A stretch of 64,000 nt of DNA from Aquitalea aquatica (GCF_013911085.1 NZ_JACERN010000039.1:124001-188000); one strand, 5' to 3'. Shown: positions 28,166 to 37,986, counted from the stretch's first letter. Numbers and translations: made by a program. The notes: generated by a model from the sequence alone, not told the origin.

Positions 28166-29077
28166 ATGAAGCAGTACGGCAAAGTGGCAGTGATGATGGG
28201 CGGCAGCTCCGCCGAGCGGGAAATCTCGCTGATGAGCGGCAATGGTGTACTCAGCGCCTTGCGTTCGCGCGGGGTGGACGCCCACGCCTTCGACCCGGCT
28301 GACAAACCGCTGTCGGCGCTGAAGGACGAAGGCTTCGAGCGCGTGTTCATCATCCTGCACGGTCCGTTTGGCGAAGACGGCACGCTGCAGGGCGCACTGG
28401 AAACCCTGGGCATTCCGTATACCGGCTGTGGGGTGATGGCATCGGCCATCTGCATGGACAAATGGCGCACCAAGCTGCTGTGGCGCGGTGCCGGGCTGCC
28501 GATTCCGGAATTCGAGCTGCTGGACGAGAACAGCGACTTCGCCGCCGTGGAAGCACGACTGGGCCTGCCGCTGTTTGTGAAGCCGGCCACCGAAGGCTCC
28601 AGCATTGGCGTGACCAAGGTAAAACAGCCGGGCGAACTGCAAGCCGCGTTTGAGGAAGCCCGCAAGTACGACCCGCTGGTATTGGCCGAGCGCTTTGTCG
28701 GTGGTGGTGAATACACCTGTGCCGTGATAGATGGCCAGGCTTATCCCACGATCAAGATCGAGCCGGCTACCGAGTATTACGATTATCAGGCCAAGTATTT
28801 CCGTGACGACACGGTCTACCGCTGCCCGTCCGGCTTGAGCGAAGAAGTGGAACAGCGCGCCCGTGCACTGTGCCTGCAGGCCTTCCGCGTGCTGGGTGGC
28901 CAGGGTTGGGGCCGGGTGGATTTCCTGATGGATGAGGATGGTGGCATCTATCTGCTGGAAGTGAATACCAACCCGGGCATGACCAGCCACAGCCTGGTGC
29001 CAATGGCTGCGCGTGCCCAGGGCATCAGCTATGAGGACCTCTGCCTGAACGTGCTGGATATGGTGCATGTGGGATAA
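28166..29077 (+). CDS. ddl: D-alanine--D-alanine ligase (DdlB type)
   Basis: A 303-residue ATP-grasp enzyme making D-Ala-D-Ala for Mur[18 protein letters not shown] at the N-terminus, [12 protein letters not shown] near residue 64, [11 protein letters not shown] near residue 140 and [15 protein letters not shown] near residue 270 are the family blocks. Length matches E. coli DdlB (306). Its last 11 bp overlap the ftsQ start, suggesting coupling. Confidence 0.95.
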   Translation: MKQYGKVAVMMGGSSAEREISLMSGNGVLSALRSRGVDAHAFDPADKPLSALKDEGFERVFIILHGPFGEDGTLQGALETLGIPYTGCGVMASAICMDKWRTKLLWRGAGLPIPEFELLDENSDFAAVEARLGLPLFVKPATEGSSIGVTKVKQPGELQAAFEEARKYDPLVLAERFVGGGEYTCAVIDGQAYPTIKIEPATEYYDYQAKYFRDDTVYRCPSGLSEEVEQRARALCLQAFRVLGGQGWGRVDFLMDEDGGIYLLEVNTNPGMTSHSLVPMAARAQGISYEDLCLNVLDMVHVG

Positions 29078-29792
29078 CCATCAGCTGCTGAAAGGCCTGG
29101 CCAATTTCCTGCTGGGCGCCTCGCTGCTGATGCTGATGTATGCAGGTGGATTCTGGGTGACGCATGCACCGGTGTTTCCGGTGAAGAAGATCCAGATCCA
29201 GGGACAGATGAAAAGGGTGACACCGGAGCAGCTGCGCTTCATTGCCGAACATGAGCTGACCGGGACTTTCTTCACGCTGGACATCGACAAGACGCGGGCG
29301 GCATTCGGCAAGCTGCCCTGGGTGCGGGATGCCCAGGTGCGCCGGCGCTGGCCGGATGCGCTGGAAATTGCAGTGGAAGAACATGTGGCGCTGGCGCGCT
29401 GGGGTGAAAACGGGCTGGTAGACAGCCACGGTGATCGCTTCGATGCCGCCAGTGATCAGCAACTGCCGGTGTTTTACGGCCCGGCAGGCGCAGAAAAGGA
29501 CATGACAGCCATGCTGGCGCGTTTGCGCCAGGGCCTGAAACCGACGGGGCTGGCCCCCAAGGACATCTGGCTGTCGCCACGCCGTGCCTGGCAGGTCGGG
29601 CTGGATAACGACATCAAGCTGGATCTGGGTCGTGGCGACGTGGATTTGCGGGTGGAGCGATTCGCCCAGTACTGGAAAGACAAGCTGGCAGCGCTGCCGT
29701 ACCACATCGATTACGTGGATATGCGCTACCCCAATGGATTTGCCGTGCGGATGCCTGATTACAAGGCCCCGCCGGCTCAAGTGAAAAAGTAA
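29067..29792 (+). CDS. ftsQ: Cell division protein FtsQ
   Basis: A 241-residue bitopic divisome protein. Membrane helix near residues 12-32; POTRA domain beginning [50 protein letters not shown] is the classic FtsQ block (about 84-112). It recruits FtsL/FtsB. ATG 29067 overlaps the end of ddl by 11 bp. Confidence 0.94.
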   Translation: MWDNHQLLKGLANFLLGASLLMLMYAGGFWVTHAPVFPVKKIQIQGQMKRVTPEQLRFIAEHELTGTFFTLDIDKTRAAFGKLPWVRDAQVRRRWPDALEIAVEEHVALARWGENGLVDSHGDRFDAASDQQLPVFYGPAGAEKDMTAMLARLRQGLKPTGLAPKDIWLSPRRAWQVGLDNDIKLDLGRGDVDLRVERFAQYWKDKLAALPYHIDYVDMRYPNGFAVRMPDYKAPPAQVKK

Positions 29793-29811
29793 TACCAAGC
29801 TGGAGCGACAG

Positions 29812-31050
29812 GTGAGCAAACCTAAGGAAAGCAAGAACATGCTGGTCGGCCTGGACATCGGCACATCCAAGATCGTGGCGATTGTCGCGGAAGTTCTGGA
29901 TGACGGCCAGCTCAACATCATCGGCATGGGCCAGACCCCGTCTCGCGGTCTGAAGCGCGGCATGGTGGTGAACATCGAATCCACGGTGCAGGCCATCCAG
30001 CGTGCATTGGAGGAGGCCGAGCTGATGGCCGACTGCAAGATTCACGAGGTGTTTGCCGGCATTGCAGGCAGCCACATCAAGAGCATCAATTCGCACGGCA
30101 TGGTGGCCATCAAGGACCGTGAAGTCATGCAGATGGACATCGAGCGCGTGATTGAGACTGCCCGCGCCGTCACCATCCCGCCGGACCATCAGGTGCTGCA
30201 CATCCTCACCCAGGAATACAGCATCGACGGCCAGGAAGGCGTGCGCGAGCCGCTGGGCATGAGCGGTGTGCGGCTGGAAGCCAAGGTGCACATCGTCAGC
30301 GGTGCCGTGTCTGCCGCGCAGAACGTCACCAAGTGCGTGCGCCGCTGCGGGCTGGAAGTATCCGACCTGGTATTGCAGCCGATGGCCTCGGCCATTGCCG
30401 TGCTGTCGGAAGACGAAAAGGAACTGGGCGTGTGCCTGATCGATATCGGTGGCGGTACTACTGATATCGCGGTGTATGCCAATGGTGCCATCCGCCATAC
30501 CGCGGTGATTCCGATTGCCGGTGACCAGATCACCAACGACATCGCCATGGCGCTGCGTACCCCGACCAAGGAAGCCGAAGACATCAAGATCCAGCACGCA
30601 GTCGCGCTGGTGACCATGGCCGATCCGGGCCAGATGATCGAAGTGCCGGGCGTGGGCGAGCGCGGTCCGCGTCAGATGTCGCGCGCCACCCTGGCCGAAG
30701 TGGTGGAACCTCGGGTGGAAGAACTCTTCCAGCTGGTACAGCAGGAGCTGCGCCGCAGCGGCTTCGAAGACCTGCTGTCCTCCGGCATCGTGCTGACCGG
30801 TGGTGCCAGCCTGATGCCGGGCATGGTGGAACTGGCCGAAGAGGTATTCCACATGCCGGTACGCGTGGGAGTGCCCAAGTATGTAGGCGGCCTGGCCGAA
30901 GTGGTGAAGACCCCGCGCTTCTCTACCGGTGTCGGTCTGTTGTTGTACGGTAAGGACCAGATCCAGACCCATAGCGGCCCCAAAGTGGAAAGCGCTGGTG
31001 TCGGCCATCTGTTCGGCCGCATGAAGGCCTGGTTCGCCGGGAATTTTTAA
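29812..31050 (+). CDS. ftsA: Cell division actin homologue FtsA
   Basis: A 412-residue membrane tether of FtsZ. Actin-fold ATP motifs: VGLDIGTSKIVAIV near residue 12, LIDIGGGTTDIAVY near residue 208 and VLTGGASLMPGM near residue 327. The C-terminal RMKAWFAGNF is the amphipathic membrane-targeting helix. Start is GTG 29812, with GCGACAG ahead of it. Confidence 0.96.
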   Translation: MSKPKESKNMLVGLDIGTSKIVAIVAEVLDDGQLNIIGMGQTPSRGLKRGMVVNIESTVQAIQRALEEAELMADCKIHEVFAGIAGSHIKSINSHGMVAIKDREVMQMDIERVIETARAVTIPPDHQVLHILTQEYSIDGQEGVREPLGMSGVRLEAKVHIVSGAVSAAQNVTKCVRRCGLEVSDLVLQPMASAIAVLSEDEKELGVCLIDIGGGTTDIAVYANGAIRHTAVIPIAGDQITNDIAMALRTPTKEAEDIKIQHAVALVTMADPGQMIEVPGVGERGPRQMSRATLAEVVEPRVEELFQLVQQELRRSGFEDLLSSGIVLTGGASLMPGMVELAEEVFHMPVRVGVPKYVGGLAEVVKTPRFSTGVGLLLYGKDQIQTHSGPKVESAGVGHLFGRMKAWFAGNF

Positions 31051-31145
31051 GCCCGGGCGGCCGGGTGGCCGCCGGGGTGATGTGTTTTATCGGGCAGCAG
31101 TAAATATCGGAAATGCAAGCTCATCTTAAACTTGAGGAGAGGCAA

Positions 31146-32330
31146 ATGAGCGGAATGGTTTTTGAAGTAATGCAAGAGACCGCCAACGCGGCCGTGATCA
31201 AAGTCATCGGCGTGGGTGGCGGTGGTTGCAATGCCATCGACAACATGATCAGCAGTCATGTGCATGGTGTGGAGTTCATCTGCGCCAATACCGATGCGCA
31301 ATCCCTGCAGCGCAACAAGTCGCCGCAGAAACTGCAACTGGGCAACAACCTGACCCGTGGTCTGGGTGCCGGTGCCAACCCCGAAGTGGGCCGCAGCGCA
31401 GCACTGGAAGACCGCGAACGCATCGCCGATGCCCTGCGTGGCGCCAATATGGTGTTCGTGACCGCCGGCATGGGCGGTGGCACCGGTACTGGTGCCGCAC
31501 CGGTGGTGGCCGAAGTGGCCAAGGAACTGGGCATCCTGACCGTGGGTGTGGTCACCCGTCCGTTCGACCACGAAGGCAAGCGCCTGAAAGTGGCACAGAG
31601 CGGCATCGAAGACCTGAAAAAGCATGTCGATTCGCTGATCGTCATCCCCAACGAAAAGCTGATGGAAGTGCTGGGCGACGATGTCACCATGCGTGAAGCC
31701 TTCCGCGCCGCCGATGACGTGCTCAAGGGCGCAGTGGCCGGTATTGCCGAAGTGATTACCTGCCCCGGCCTGATCAACGTCGACTTTGCCGACGTGCGCA
31801 CCGTGATGTGCGAAATGGGCCTGGCCATGATGGGTTCGGCTTACGCCTCTGGTATCGACCGTGCCCGCGTGGCTGCCGAGCAGGCCGTGGCCAGCCCGCT
31901 GCTGGACAACATCACCTTGGAAGGTGCCCGTGGCGTACTGGTGAACATTTCCACCGCACCGGGTTGCCTGAAGATGAGCGAATACCGCGAAATCATGGGC
32001 ATCATCCGTCAGTACGCCGACGAAGATGCCCAGATCAAGTTCGGTACCGCCGAAGTGGAAGACATGCCGGAAGACACCATCCGTGTCACCCTGATCGCCA
32101 CTGGCCTGGGTCAGCAAAAGCCGGTACGCGAAGAGCGTCCGGAATACATCAAGATCGTCAAGACCGGCACCGACGACCGTGCCGTCGAAGTGATCAACTA
32201 CGACGATTTCGATACCCCGGCCATCATGCGTCAGGGCCGTCGCCGCGCGGTGCCGTCCACCGACTTCTCCAACCCGGAAGTCAGCGACAGCTACGATATT
32301 CCGGCCTTCCTGCGCAAGCAGGCCGATTGA
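31146..32330 (+). CDS. ftsZ: Cell division GTPase FtsZ
   Basis: A 394-residue tubulin homologue forming the Z ring. Nucleotide motif IGVGGGGCNAIDNM near residue 21 and the tubulin signature GMGGGTGTGAAP at 108-119. The C-terminal peptide SYDIPAFLRKQAD binds FtsA and other partners. ATG 31146 has GAGGAGAGG 5-13 nt upstream, which decides against the in-frame start at 31113. It is separated from ftsA by 95 bp, enough for an own promoter, though none stands out. Confidence 0.97.
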   Translation: MSGMVFEVMQETANAAVIKVIGVGGGGCNAIDNMISSHVHGVEFICANTDAQSLQRNKSPQKLQLGNNLTRGLGAGANPEVGRSAALEDRERIADALRGANMVFVTAGMGGGTGTGAAPVVAEVAKELGILTVGVVTRPFDHEGKRLKVAQSGIEDLKKHVDSLIVIPNEKLMEVLGDDVTMREAFRAADDVLKGAVAGIAEVITCPGLINVDFADVRTVMCEMGLAMMGSAYASGIDRARVAAEQAVASPLLDNITLEGARGVLVNISTAPGCLKMSEYREIMGIIRQYADEDAQIKFGTAEVEDMPEDTIRVTLIATGLGQQKPVREERPEYIKIVKTGTDDRAVEVINYDDFDTPAIMRQGRRRAVPSTDFSNPEVSDSYDIPAFLRKQAD

Positions 32331-32347
32331 GAAAGGCTACTCTGGTA

Positions 32348-32366
32348 AAATAGTTAAAAACTATTT
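32348..32366 (+). terminator. AT-rich hairpin after ftsZ
   Basis: AAATAGTT (32348-32355) pairs with AACTATTT (32359-32366) around AAA, 18 nt after the ftsZ stop. The stem is weak and there is no long T-run, so it may partly terminate or protect the transcript. Confidence 0.35.
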
Positions 32367-32405
32367 ATCTGTGACAAGCAATCAATAAAGCATGGCGCAA
32401 GCCTG

Positions 32406-32429
32406 TGCTAAAATCGGGTTTTCCCGATT
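32406..32429 (+). promoter_or_regulatory. Extended -10 promoter and leader hairpin of lpxC
   Basis: TGCTAAAAT (32406-32414) fits an extended -10; no good -35 was seen. Overlapping and just after it AATCGGG-TTTT-CCCGATT (32412-32429) forms a 7-bp hairpin, 16 nt before the lpxC ATG, which could affect initiation or translation. Confidence 0.4.
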
Positions 32430-32444
32430 GCCTGAAAGCTTCAC

Positions 32445-33359
32445 ATGATATTCCAGCGCACGCTGAAACAAGCGATCAGCGCCACAGGTGTCGGCTTGCA
32501 TTCTGGCGAGCGGGTGAAACTCACCCTGCTGCCGGCAGCACCCGACACCGGCATCGTCTTTCGCCGCACCGACTTGCCCGAGTCGGAGGATGTGAAAGCC
32601 GAGCCTGCGCTCGTCAACGACACGCGCCTCTCCTCCACGCTGGTGACCGCCACCGGCGTGCGTGTCGGCACGATCGAGCATTTGATGTCGGCCTTTGCCG
32701 GCTTTGGCATCGACAACCTCATTGTCGAGGTGACGGCAGCGGAAATGCCCATCATGGATGGTTCCGCTGCCCCTTTCATTTATCTGCTGCAAAGTGCCGG
32801 GGTGGTCGAGCAGACTGCACCCAAGCGCTTCATCCGCGTCAAGCAGCCAGTGGAAATCGTTGAAGGGGACAAATGGGTCAAGCTGGAGCCGATGGATGGC
32901 TTCAAGATCACCCTGTCCATCGAGTTCAACCATCCCGCTTTCAATCTGGCCCCGCAAAAGGTCACCATCGATTTCGCCAGCAGCTCTTATCTGGACGAAA
33001 TCAGCCGCGCCCGCACCTTCGGTTTCATGCACGAAGTGGAATACATGCGCCAGCACGGACTGGGGCTGGGTGGTAGCCTGGACAACGCCATCGTCATCGA
33101 TGACGAATACGTGCTGAATCCGGAAGGCCTGCGTTTTCCCGACGAATTCGTGCGCCACAAGATTCTGGATGCCATTGGCGACCTGTACATCGTCGGCCAC
33201 CCGCTGATTGCCACCTTCTCCGGCCATAAATCCGGCCATGCGCTCAATAACAAATTGCTGCGCAAGCTGCTGGATACGCCGGACGCCTGGGAATACGTCA
33301 GCTTTACCGACCCGCTGGACGCTCCGTCCAGCTTCCATCGCCTGCCCGAGGTGGTGTAG
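32445..33359 (+). CDS. lpxC: UDP-3-O-acyl-GlcNAc deacetylase LpxC
   Basis: A 304-residue zinc deacetylase, the committed step of lipid A synthesis. Zinc ligands H79 (IEHLMSA), H238 and D242 (HKILD) are in place, and the catalytic HKSGHALNN segment follows. Positions match the E. coli enzyme (305 residues). It closes the dcw region, as in E. coli, and is followed after 2 bp by a small membrane protein gene. Confidence 0.96.
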   Translation: MIFQRTLKQAISATGVGLHSGERVKLTLLPAAPDTGIVFRRTDLPESEDVKAEPALVNDTRLSSTLVTATGVRVGTIEHLMSAFAGFGIDNLIVEVTAAEMPIMDGSAAPFIYLLQSAGVVEQTAPKRFIRVKQPVEIVEGDKWVKLEPMDGFKITLSIEFNHPAFNLAPQKVTIDFASSSYLDEISRARTFGFMHEVEYMRQHGLGLGGSLDNAIVIDDEYVLNPEGLRFPDEFVRHKILDAIGDLYIVGHPLIATFSGHKSGHALNNKLLRKLLDTPDAWEYVSFTDPLDAPSSFHRLPEVV

Positions 33360-33361
33360 GC

Positions 33362-33544
33362 ATGCTGGCGCTGTGGCGGCTGTGGGCCATTGTCATGATT
33401 CTGGCTTTTGGCTGGTCCGCCATCAGCTATGCCCTTACCCGCAACCCGCGCTATCTCATGCTGAGCCAGTGCCTGTGCAAGTGGACTGGCGGCCTGGGTC
33501 TGCTCATCACCCTCTTCTGGCTAATTGGCAAACTGATCCGCTAG
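33362..33544 (+). CDS. Small two-helix membrane protein, function unknown
   Basis: A 60-residue protein with two hydrophobic segments (about residues 4-24 and 41-58) separated by a basic, cysteine-containing loop. ATG 33362 comes 2 bp after the lpxC stop, with GAGGTGG in the end of lpxC as ribosome binding site, so it is probably translated from the lpxC mRNA. Not recognised. Confidence 0.6.
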   Translation: MLALWRLWAIVMILAFGWSAISYALTRNPRYLMLSQCLCKWTGGLGLLITLFWLIGKLIR

Positions 33545-33604
33545 CGGCACACTGCCAGCCTTTTTCAGCTAGCCGTACGCGGCAGCATCTTGCTGGAGGT
33601 TTTC

Positions 33605-34084
33605 ATGTCCGGATTGACCCATTTCGACGCCAGCGGCCAGGCCCATATGGTGGATGTTGGTGACAAGCAGATCAGCCGCCGCCGCGCCGTGGCACAAGGC
33701 AGCATTCAGATGCAGCCCGCCACCCTGGCACTGATTCGTGATGGCAATCATAAAAAGGGCGACGTGCTGGGCATTGCCCGCATCGCCGCCATCATGGCCT
33801 CCAAACGTACCGCCGACCTGATCCCGCTGTGCCACCCCATTGCTTTAACCCGGGTTGCCGTGGAGTTTGCGCTGGATGAAGCTAGCAGCAGCGTCGGTAT
33901 TACCGTTACCGCCGAATGCAGCGGCCAGACCGGGGTGGAGATGGAGGCACTTACCGCGGCCAGCGTTGGCTTACTGACCATCTACGATATGTGCAAGGCC
34001 GTTGATCGTGGCATGGTGATTTCCGCCGTGCAGCTGCAGGAAAAAGAAGGCGGCAAGAGCGGTCACTGGCAGCGGGAAGGCTGA
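33605..34084 (+). CDS. moaC: Cyclic pyranopterin monophosphate synthase MoaC
   Basis: A 159-residue enzyme of molybdenum cofactor synthesis, converting the MoaA product to cyclic pyranopterin monophosphate. [28 protein letters not shown] near residue 70 and [25 protein letters not shown] are the diagnostic blocks. ATG 33605 has GGAGG 7 nt upstream; the in-frame start at 33590 precedes it. No other moa gene is present in the window. Confidence 0.95.
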   Translation: MSGLTHFDASGQAHMVDVGDKQISRRRAVAQGSIQMQPATLALIRDGNHKKGDVLGIARIAAIMASKRTADLIPLCHPIALTRVAVEFALDEASSSVGITVTAECSGQTGVEMEALTAASVGLLTIYDMCKAVDRGMVISAVQLQEKEGGKSGHWQREG

Positions 34085-34098
34085 CTACCGCTCATGCT

Positions 34099-35013
34099 TT
34101 AATCGTGTAGCTCGGTGAGCTGTACCTGCTCCGGGCGCGCCTCACGGCTGATCAGGATCACCGCCGCCAGAATCAGCCCCCCGCCCAGTGCCTGGCTCCA
34201 GCCCAGCTGTTCTCCCAACAGCAGCCAGGCTAGCAGGATGGTGACTACTGGCTCAGCGGTGGAGATCAGCGAGGCCTGGGTGGCCCCGGTGCCGGCCAGG
34301 CCGGACAGGAATAGTGCCAGTGCGGCGACAGTGCCGAAGCAGGCAATACCCAATATTGCCAGCCAGCCGTGCAGGCTGGCCGGGCCGTGAAATCCTGAGA
34401 TGCCCAGATAGACGCCATAGCAAGTAGCAGCGGAAAACACCACCACGCAAGCCGAAGTCAGCGGATCGCAGCCAGCGGTATAACGGCTCCCTGCCAGGAT
34501 ATACAGGGAATAGATCACGGCAGACGCCAGTCCCAGTAGCAGGCCCAGCGGCTGGGCCGACAACTCCAGGCCAATGGTGATGGCCAGACCGGCCAGCGCC
34601 AGCAGCAGGGTGAGCAGACGGCGTGCGCTGAAACGCTCACCCAGCAACAGCGTGGACAAGACCAGCACGATGGCGGGGAACAGGTAGAGCAGCAGTGCGA
34701 TGGTGCCGGCACTGGCGTAGTGCAGGCCAGAGAAATAGCAGGCCGCCATGCCGGCATAACCCAGGCTGCCCATGGCCATCAGCACCAGCAGGGCGCGTCC
34801 GCGTGGCCAAGGTAGCTTTTTCCAGACTACCCATGGCAAGAGCAACAGCCCGGCAAGGAAAAAGCGCAGGAACAGCAGGCTGGCGGTGGATGTGCCGTCG
34901 GCATAGGCAAAGCGGGCCAGGATGGCCATGCTGCCAAAGCCGATGGCGGAGAGCAGAATCTTGAATTGCGCCAAGGTCTGGGCGCGCGGCAGGGCGGAGG
35001 GGCTGGAGGACAC
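34099..35013 (-). CDS. EamA/DMT-family permease
   Basis: A 304-residue inner membrane protein with ten hydrophobic helices in two EamA repeats; the second repeat ends in AEPVVTILLAWLLLGE, the usual family signature. DMT carriers often export amino acids or metabolites; the substrate is unknown. The start is GTG 35013, as the first ATG would cut into the first helix. Its 3' end is convergent with moaC (14 bp gap). A TTGCACC-N5-GGTGCAA dyad lies 65 bp upstream. Confidence 0.85.
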   Translation of the reverse strand: MSSSPSALPRAQTLAQFKILLSAIGFGSMAILARFAYADGTSTASLLFLRFFLAGLLLLPWVVWKKLPWPRGRALLVLMAMGSLGYAGMAACYFSGLHYASAGTIALLLYLFPAIVLVLSTLLLGERFSARRLLTLLLALAGLAITIGLELSAQPLGLLLGLASAVIYSLYILAGSRYTAGCDPLTSACVVVFSAATCYGVYLGISGFHGPASLHGWLAILGIACFGTVAALALFLSGLAGTGATQASLISTAEPVVTILLAWLLLGEQLGWSQALGGGLILAAVILISREARPEQVQLTELHD

Positions 35014-35077
35014 GATACGGCCAAAAGGCAGGTGAAAGCCTTATTGATACCGTAATTTCACCTGCTTGTCATGGCAC

Positions 35078-35096
35078 TTGCACCTGACTGGTGCAA
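35078..35096. promoter_or_regulatory. NtrC-like dyad upstream of the EamA permease gene
   Basis: TTGCACCTGACTGGTGCAA is a 7+5+7 inverted repeat matching the NtrC consensus TGCACCA-N3-TGGTGCA with one mismatch. No sigma54 -24/-12 element with correct spacing was found nearby, so the assignment is tentative. Confidence 0.4.
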
Positions 35097-35151
35097 AACA
35101 GCGTGAACAGGGGGGGATGATCTGGCCCTTACTGTCCACGCTGGGCCTGAT

Positions 35152-35673
35152 CTAGCGCCAGGGTGCGGCGCGCAACAGCTTGCTGGCTTGCTCGGCGGAT
35201 TTTGGTGCGGTTTTCTCCACGCACAGGTCTTCGCGCAGGGCACGGCGGGCCTTGTCATCGTAGGCAATCTTGCGCCAGTCGGCGCGCATCGATTCTATCC
35301 AGCGCTTGTTGATGCTGTCGCCAAAGGCATAGCTGCGATACGTACCTTCGCTGCACTGTATGCCTTCCACGCTGAGATTTTCCGCACCGGATGGGCTTTG
35401 CACACGCAGAATCAGCCGTACCACGCCATCTTCACCCACGGTCATGCTCTTGCTGTCGGCAAAGTATTTGTTACTGATTTCCGGGCCAACATAAAAGCCG
35501 ATCCAGTCCGGCACAGCCGGATAGGCCGGAATGCTGAACTGGCCTTCGCTCCACGGCTGGACTTCGTCCATCGCGTAATTGGTATTGTTGAAGCCTTTGT
35601 TGTATTCGCTGGCCTGGGCGCTCAGCGCCAGCAGCAGTCCGGCCAGTGCCAGACCATATCGGGACAATTTCAA
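35152..35673 (-). CDS. CNP1-like exported protein
   Basis: A 173-residue protein resembling the CNP1-like family of betaproteobacteria, function unknown. Signal peptide at residues 1-21 (LSRYGLALAGLLLALSAQAS). The mature part has two cysteines, one in EGIQCSEGTYRSYAFG and one in REDLCVE, that may form a disulfide. No ATG is available: TTG 35673 has AGGAG 6 nt upstream and is preferred to TTG 35691, which overlaps the stop of the NRDE gene. Probably cotranscribed with it. Confidence 0.7.
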   Translation of the reverse strand: MKLSRYGLALAGLLLALSAQASEYNKGFNNTNYAMDEVQPWSEGQFSIPAYPAVPDWIGFYVGPEISNKYFADSKSMTVGEDGVVRLILRVQSPSGAENLSVEGIQCSEGTYRSYAFGDSINKRWIESMRADWRKIAYDDKARRALREDLCVEKTAPKSAEQASKLLRAAPWR

Positions 35674-35687
35674 GCACGTCTCCTGCT

Positions 35688-36467
35688 TCAAAGCTTGGCC
35701 GGGTGTTGTACCTGCCCCGGCCGGATGGTGTAACGGCGGCGGCCGGCTTCGCGGCCGGCCAGCCCCCAGGAAAGTTCGGACAAGCTTACATCACCCCGTG
35801 CTGATACGTTCAGCAGCATGGAGGCGCGGGTACCGTAGTCACGTCCCTGAATGAACACGGGCGACAGGGTTTTTTCCAGTGCCAGCCCCACCCCGGTATT
35901 GGGTAGCTGGCCCGGGCCGGCCTGAGTGGCATCGGCCAGCCAGGCAAAGGCTTCTGCTTCACTGGGGGCCTGACGCAGGCCGCGCAGATGCTCGGCCAGC
36001 CGTTCGCTCTTGAACCAGGGTGTATCCAGCGTGGCATTGGACAGGGTGTGTACCCCGGGCGTGACACGGGCGATGCGGGCGCCCCGGCTGTGGAAGTGGA
36101 ACAGGTCATCCACCTGACCGTAGAGCAGATTGAACGGGGCGTAGTGCTGATGGTTGTCGCGTAGCCAGTCGGCAAAGGTGAAGGAATCGTCCTCACCGGT
36201 GACGAAACGCTGCACCAGCTCACCGCGCGAACGCTCACCACTTTTGCCATAGCCTTCGCGAAAATTGGTCAGCGCGGCAAAGCGGCCACGGCCATCCACC
36301 ATCAGCCAGCTGCCACCGGCCTGCAGATCTCGGCCACCCAGAGTGTCGGTATGGCCTTCCCACCAGTCCAGCGTCGCCGTGGGGCGGGCATAGTATTCGT
36401 CACGGTTGGCCAGCAAAACCAGCTGGCCCAGGCCGGGCATTTTGTAGGCAAAGGCAATCACGCACAT
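35688..36467 (-). CDS. NRDE (TANGO2-like) family protein
   Basis: A 259-residue protein. It starts MCVIAFAY and carries N21-R-D-E24, the motif naming the family; the N-terminal cysteine suggests an Ntn-hydrolase-like fold. TANGO2-related proteins have been linked to haem or lipid trafficking, but the bacterial function is not settled. ATG 36467 places the cysteine at position 2; the open frame continuing upstream to 36830 is antisense to the tusA-like gene and is not coding. Confidence 0.85.
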   Translation of the reverse strand: MCVIAFAYKMPGLGQLVLLANRDEYYARPTATLDWWEGHTDTLGGRDLQAGGSWLMVDGRGRFAALTNFREGYGKSGERSRGELVQRFVTGEDDSFTFADWLRDNHQHYAPFNLLYGQVDDLFHFHSRGARIARVTPGVHTLSNATLDTPWFKSERLAEHLRGLRQAPSEAEAFAWLADATQAGPGQLPNTGVGLALEKTLSPVFIQGRDYGTRASMLLNVSARGDVSLSELSWGLAGREAGRRRYTIRPGQVQHPAKL

Positions 36468-36582
36468 GACGGGTGTCCCGAATTTTGGGGGGCTTGACGA
36501 GTGACGTACACTAAGCGGATACAGAGCCGGTAGAATACCGCCTCCAATTGGCATTGTAACGTAAGACTGAGCGAAATCCCCC

Positions 36583-36813
36583 ATGACTCCCGACCGCCTG
36601 ATTGACCTGTCCGGCCTGAACTGCCCCTTGCCCATCCTGCGCGCCAAGAAGGCGCTCGCCGACATGGAAAGCGGCACCGTGCTGGAAGTGATTGCCACCG
36701 ACCCCGGTGCGCCCAAGGATTTCGAGGCATTCTGCCGCCAGACCGGCAATGCCCTGCTCGAATCCGCCACCACTGCAGACGGCAAGTTCCGCATGGTGTT
36801 GCGCCGCAAATGA
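36583..36813 (+). CDS. TusA/SirA-family sulfur carrier-like protein
   Basis: A 76-residue protein of the TusA fold. [19 protein letters not shown] contains the CPxP motif whose cysteine (C14) carries sulfur in TusA; the second strand is [21 protein letters not shown]. It may act in sulfur relay; whether it is TusA itself or a paralogue is uncertain. It lies 76 bp upstream of pyrC. Confidence 0.85.
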   Translation: MTPDRLIDLSGLNCPLPILRAKKALADMESGTVLEVIATDPGAPKDFEAFCRQTGNALLESATTADGKFRMVLRRK

Positions 36814-36889
36814 TGTGGGCGGCGGCGCACCCTGCCGGTGGCCGCCTGCCTGTCCTGATATCGATAGTCCAGAGATAGAGCGAAACCGC

Positions 36890-37924
36890 ATGCAGACCCT
36901 TACCCTCATCCGTCCCGACGACTGGCACCTGCACCTGCGCGATGGCGCAGCGCTGGCTGCCGTACTGCCTGATACCGCGCGCCAGATGGGCCGCGCCATC
37001 ATCATGCCCAATCTGAAGCCGCCGGTGACTACGGTGGAAGCTGCTGCGGCCTACCGTGAACGCATTCTGGCAGCCTTGCCGGCTGGTAGCCGTTTCGAGC
37101 CGCTGATGACGCTCTACCTCACCGACAACACCAGTGCCGAGGAAGTGTACAAGGCGCGTGCCACTGGTTTCGTGCATGGCATCAAGCTGTATCCCGCCGG
37201 TGCCACCACCAATTCCGACTTCGGCGTCAGCAGCATTGATAAAGCCATGCCGGCGCTGGAAGCCATGGCCGAGTGCGGCATGCCGCTGCTGGTACATGGT
37301 GAAGTAACCGATCCGGCCATCGATATTTTCGACCGCGAAGCGGTATTCATCGAGCAGGTATTCCAACCGCTGCTGGCCCGCCTGCCGTCGCTGCGCGTGG
37401 TGTTCGAACACATCACCACCAAGGATGCCGCCGAGTATGTGGCCAGTGCCCCGGCCAATATCGCGGCCACCATCACCGCGCATCACCTGCTGATGAACCG
37501 CAATGCCATCTTCGTTGGCGGCATCCGCCCGCATCACTATTGCCTGCCGGTACTCAAGCGCGAACTGCATCGCCAGGCGCTGGTCGCGGCGGCGACTTCC
37601 GGCTCGGCCAAGTTCTTCCTCGGCACCGACAGTGCCCCGCATGCGCGCCACGCCAAGGAGGCCGCCTGTGGCTGCGCCGGCATGTATACCGCCAATGCCG
37701 CCATCGAACTGTATGCCGAAGCCTTTGAGGCCGCCGGGGCGCTCGACCAGCTGCAAGCCTTTGCCAGCCTGAACGGCCCGGCTTTCTATGGTCTGGACCC
37801 CAATGCCGACACCATCACCTTGGTGAAGGAAAGTTGGACGGTACCTGCCGCGCTGCCGTATGACGGTGACAGCCTGGTGCCGTTGCGAGCTGGTGAAGCC
37901 ATCCACTGGCGTTTGCAAGACTGA
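36890..37924 (+). CDS. pyrC: Dihydroorotase, class II
   Basis: A 344-residue zinc amidohydrolase closing carbamoyl aspartate to dihydroorotate in pyrimidine synthesis. [10 protein letters not shown] gives H13 and H15; the carboxylated lysine is in [14 protein letters not shown] near residue 99; HGEV, EHIT and FLGTDSAPH supply the remaining ligands. Length matches E. coli PyrC (348). ATG 36890 is preferred; the open frame upstream overlaps tusA. Confidence 0.96.
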   Translation: MQTLTLIRPDDWHLHLRDGAALAAVLPDTARQMGRAIIMPNLKPPVTTVEAAAAYRERILAALPAGSRFEPLMTLYLTDNTSAEEVYKARATGFVHGIKLYPAGATTNSDFGVSSIDKAMPALEAMAECGMPLLVHGEVTDPAIDIFDREAVFIEQVFQPLLARLPSLRVVFEHITTKDAAEYVASAPANIAATITAHHLLMNRNAIFVGGIRPHHYCLPVLKRELHRQALVAAATSGSAKFFLGTDSAPHARHAKEAACGCAGMYTANAAIELYAEAFEAAGALDQLQAFASLNGPAFYGLDPNADTITLVKESWTVPAALPYDGDSLVPLRAGEAIHWRLQD

Positions 37925-37959
37925 ACGCGTCTGCCGGCCATATGCCGGCGCCGTTGATG

Positions 37960-37986
37960 AAAGCTCCCCGCGCGGGAGCTTTTTTT
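37960..37986 (+). terminator. Rho-independent terminator of pyrC
   Basis: AAAGCTCCC (37960-37968) pairs with GGGAGCTTT (37974-37982), followed by further T residues. Confidence 0.9.

Noticed and set aside
25842-28166. 774-codon minus-strand open frame opposite murG-murC
   Set aside because: Crosses two essential genes on the opposite strand; no protein family recognisable.
35013-35100. Sigma54 promoter paired with the NtrC-like dyad
   Set aside because: No GG-N10-GC element with correct spacing on the minus strand; candidates were one base short.
36468-36830. N-terminal extension of the NRDE protein
   Set aside because: The extension is antisense to the TusA-like gene and would bury the conserved N-terminal MC.
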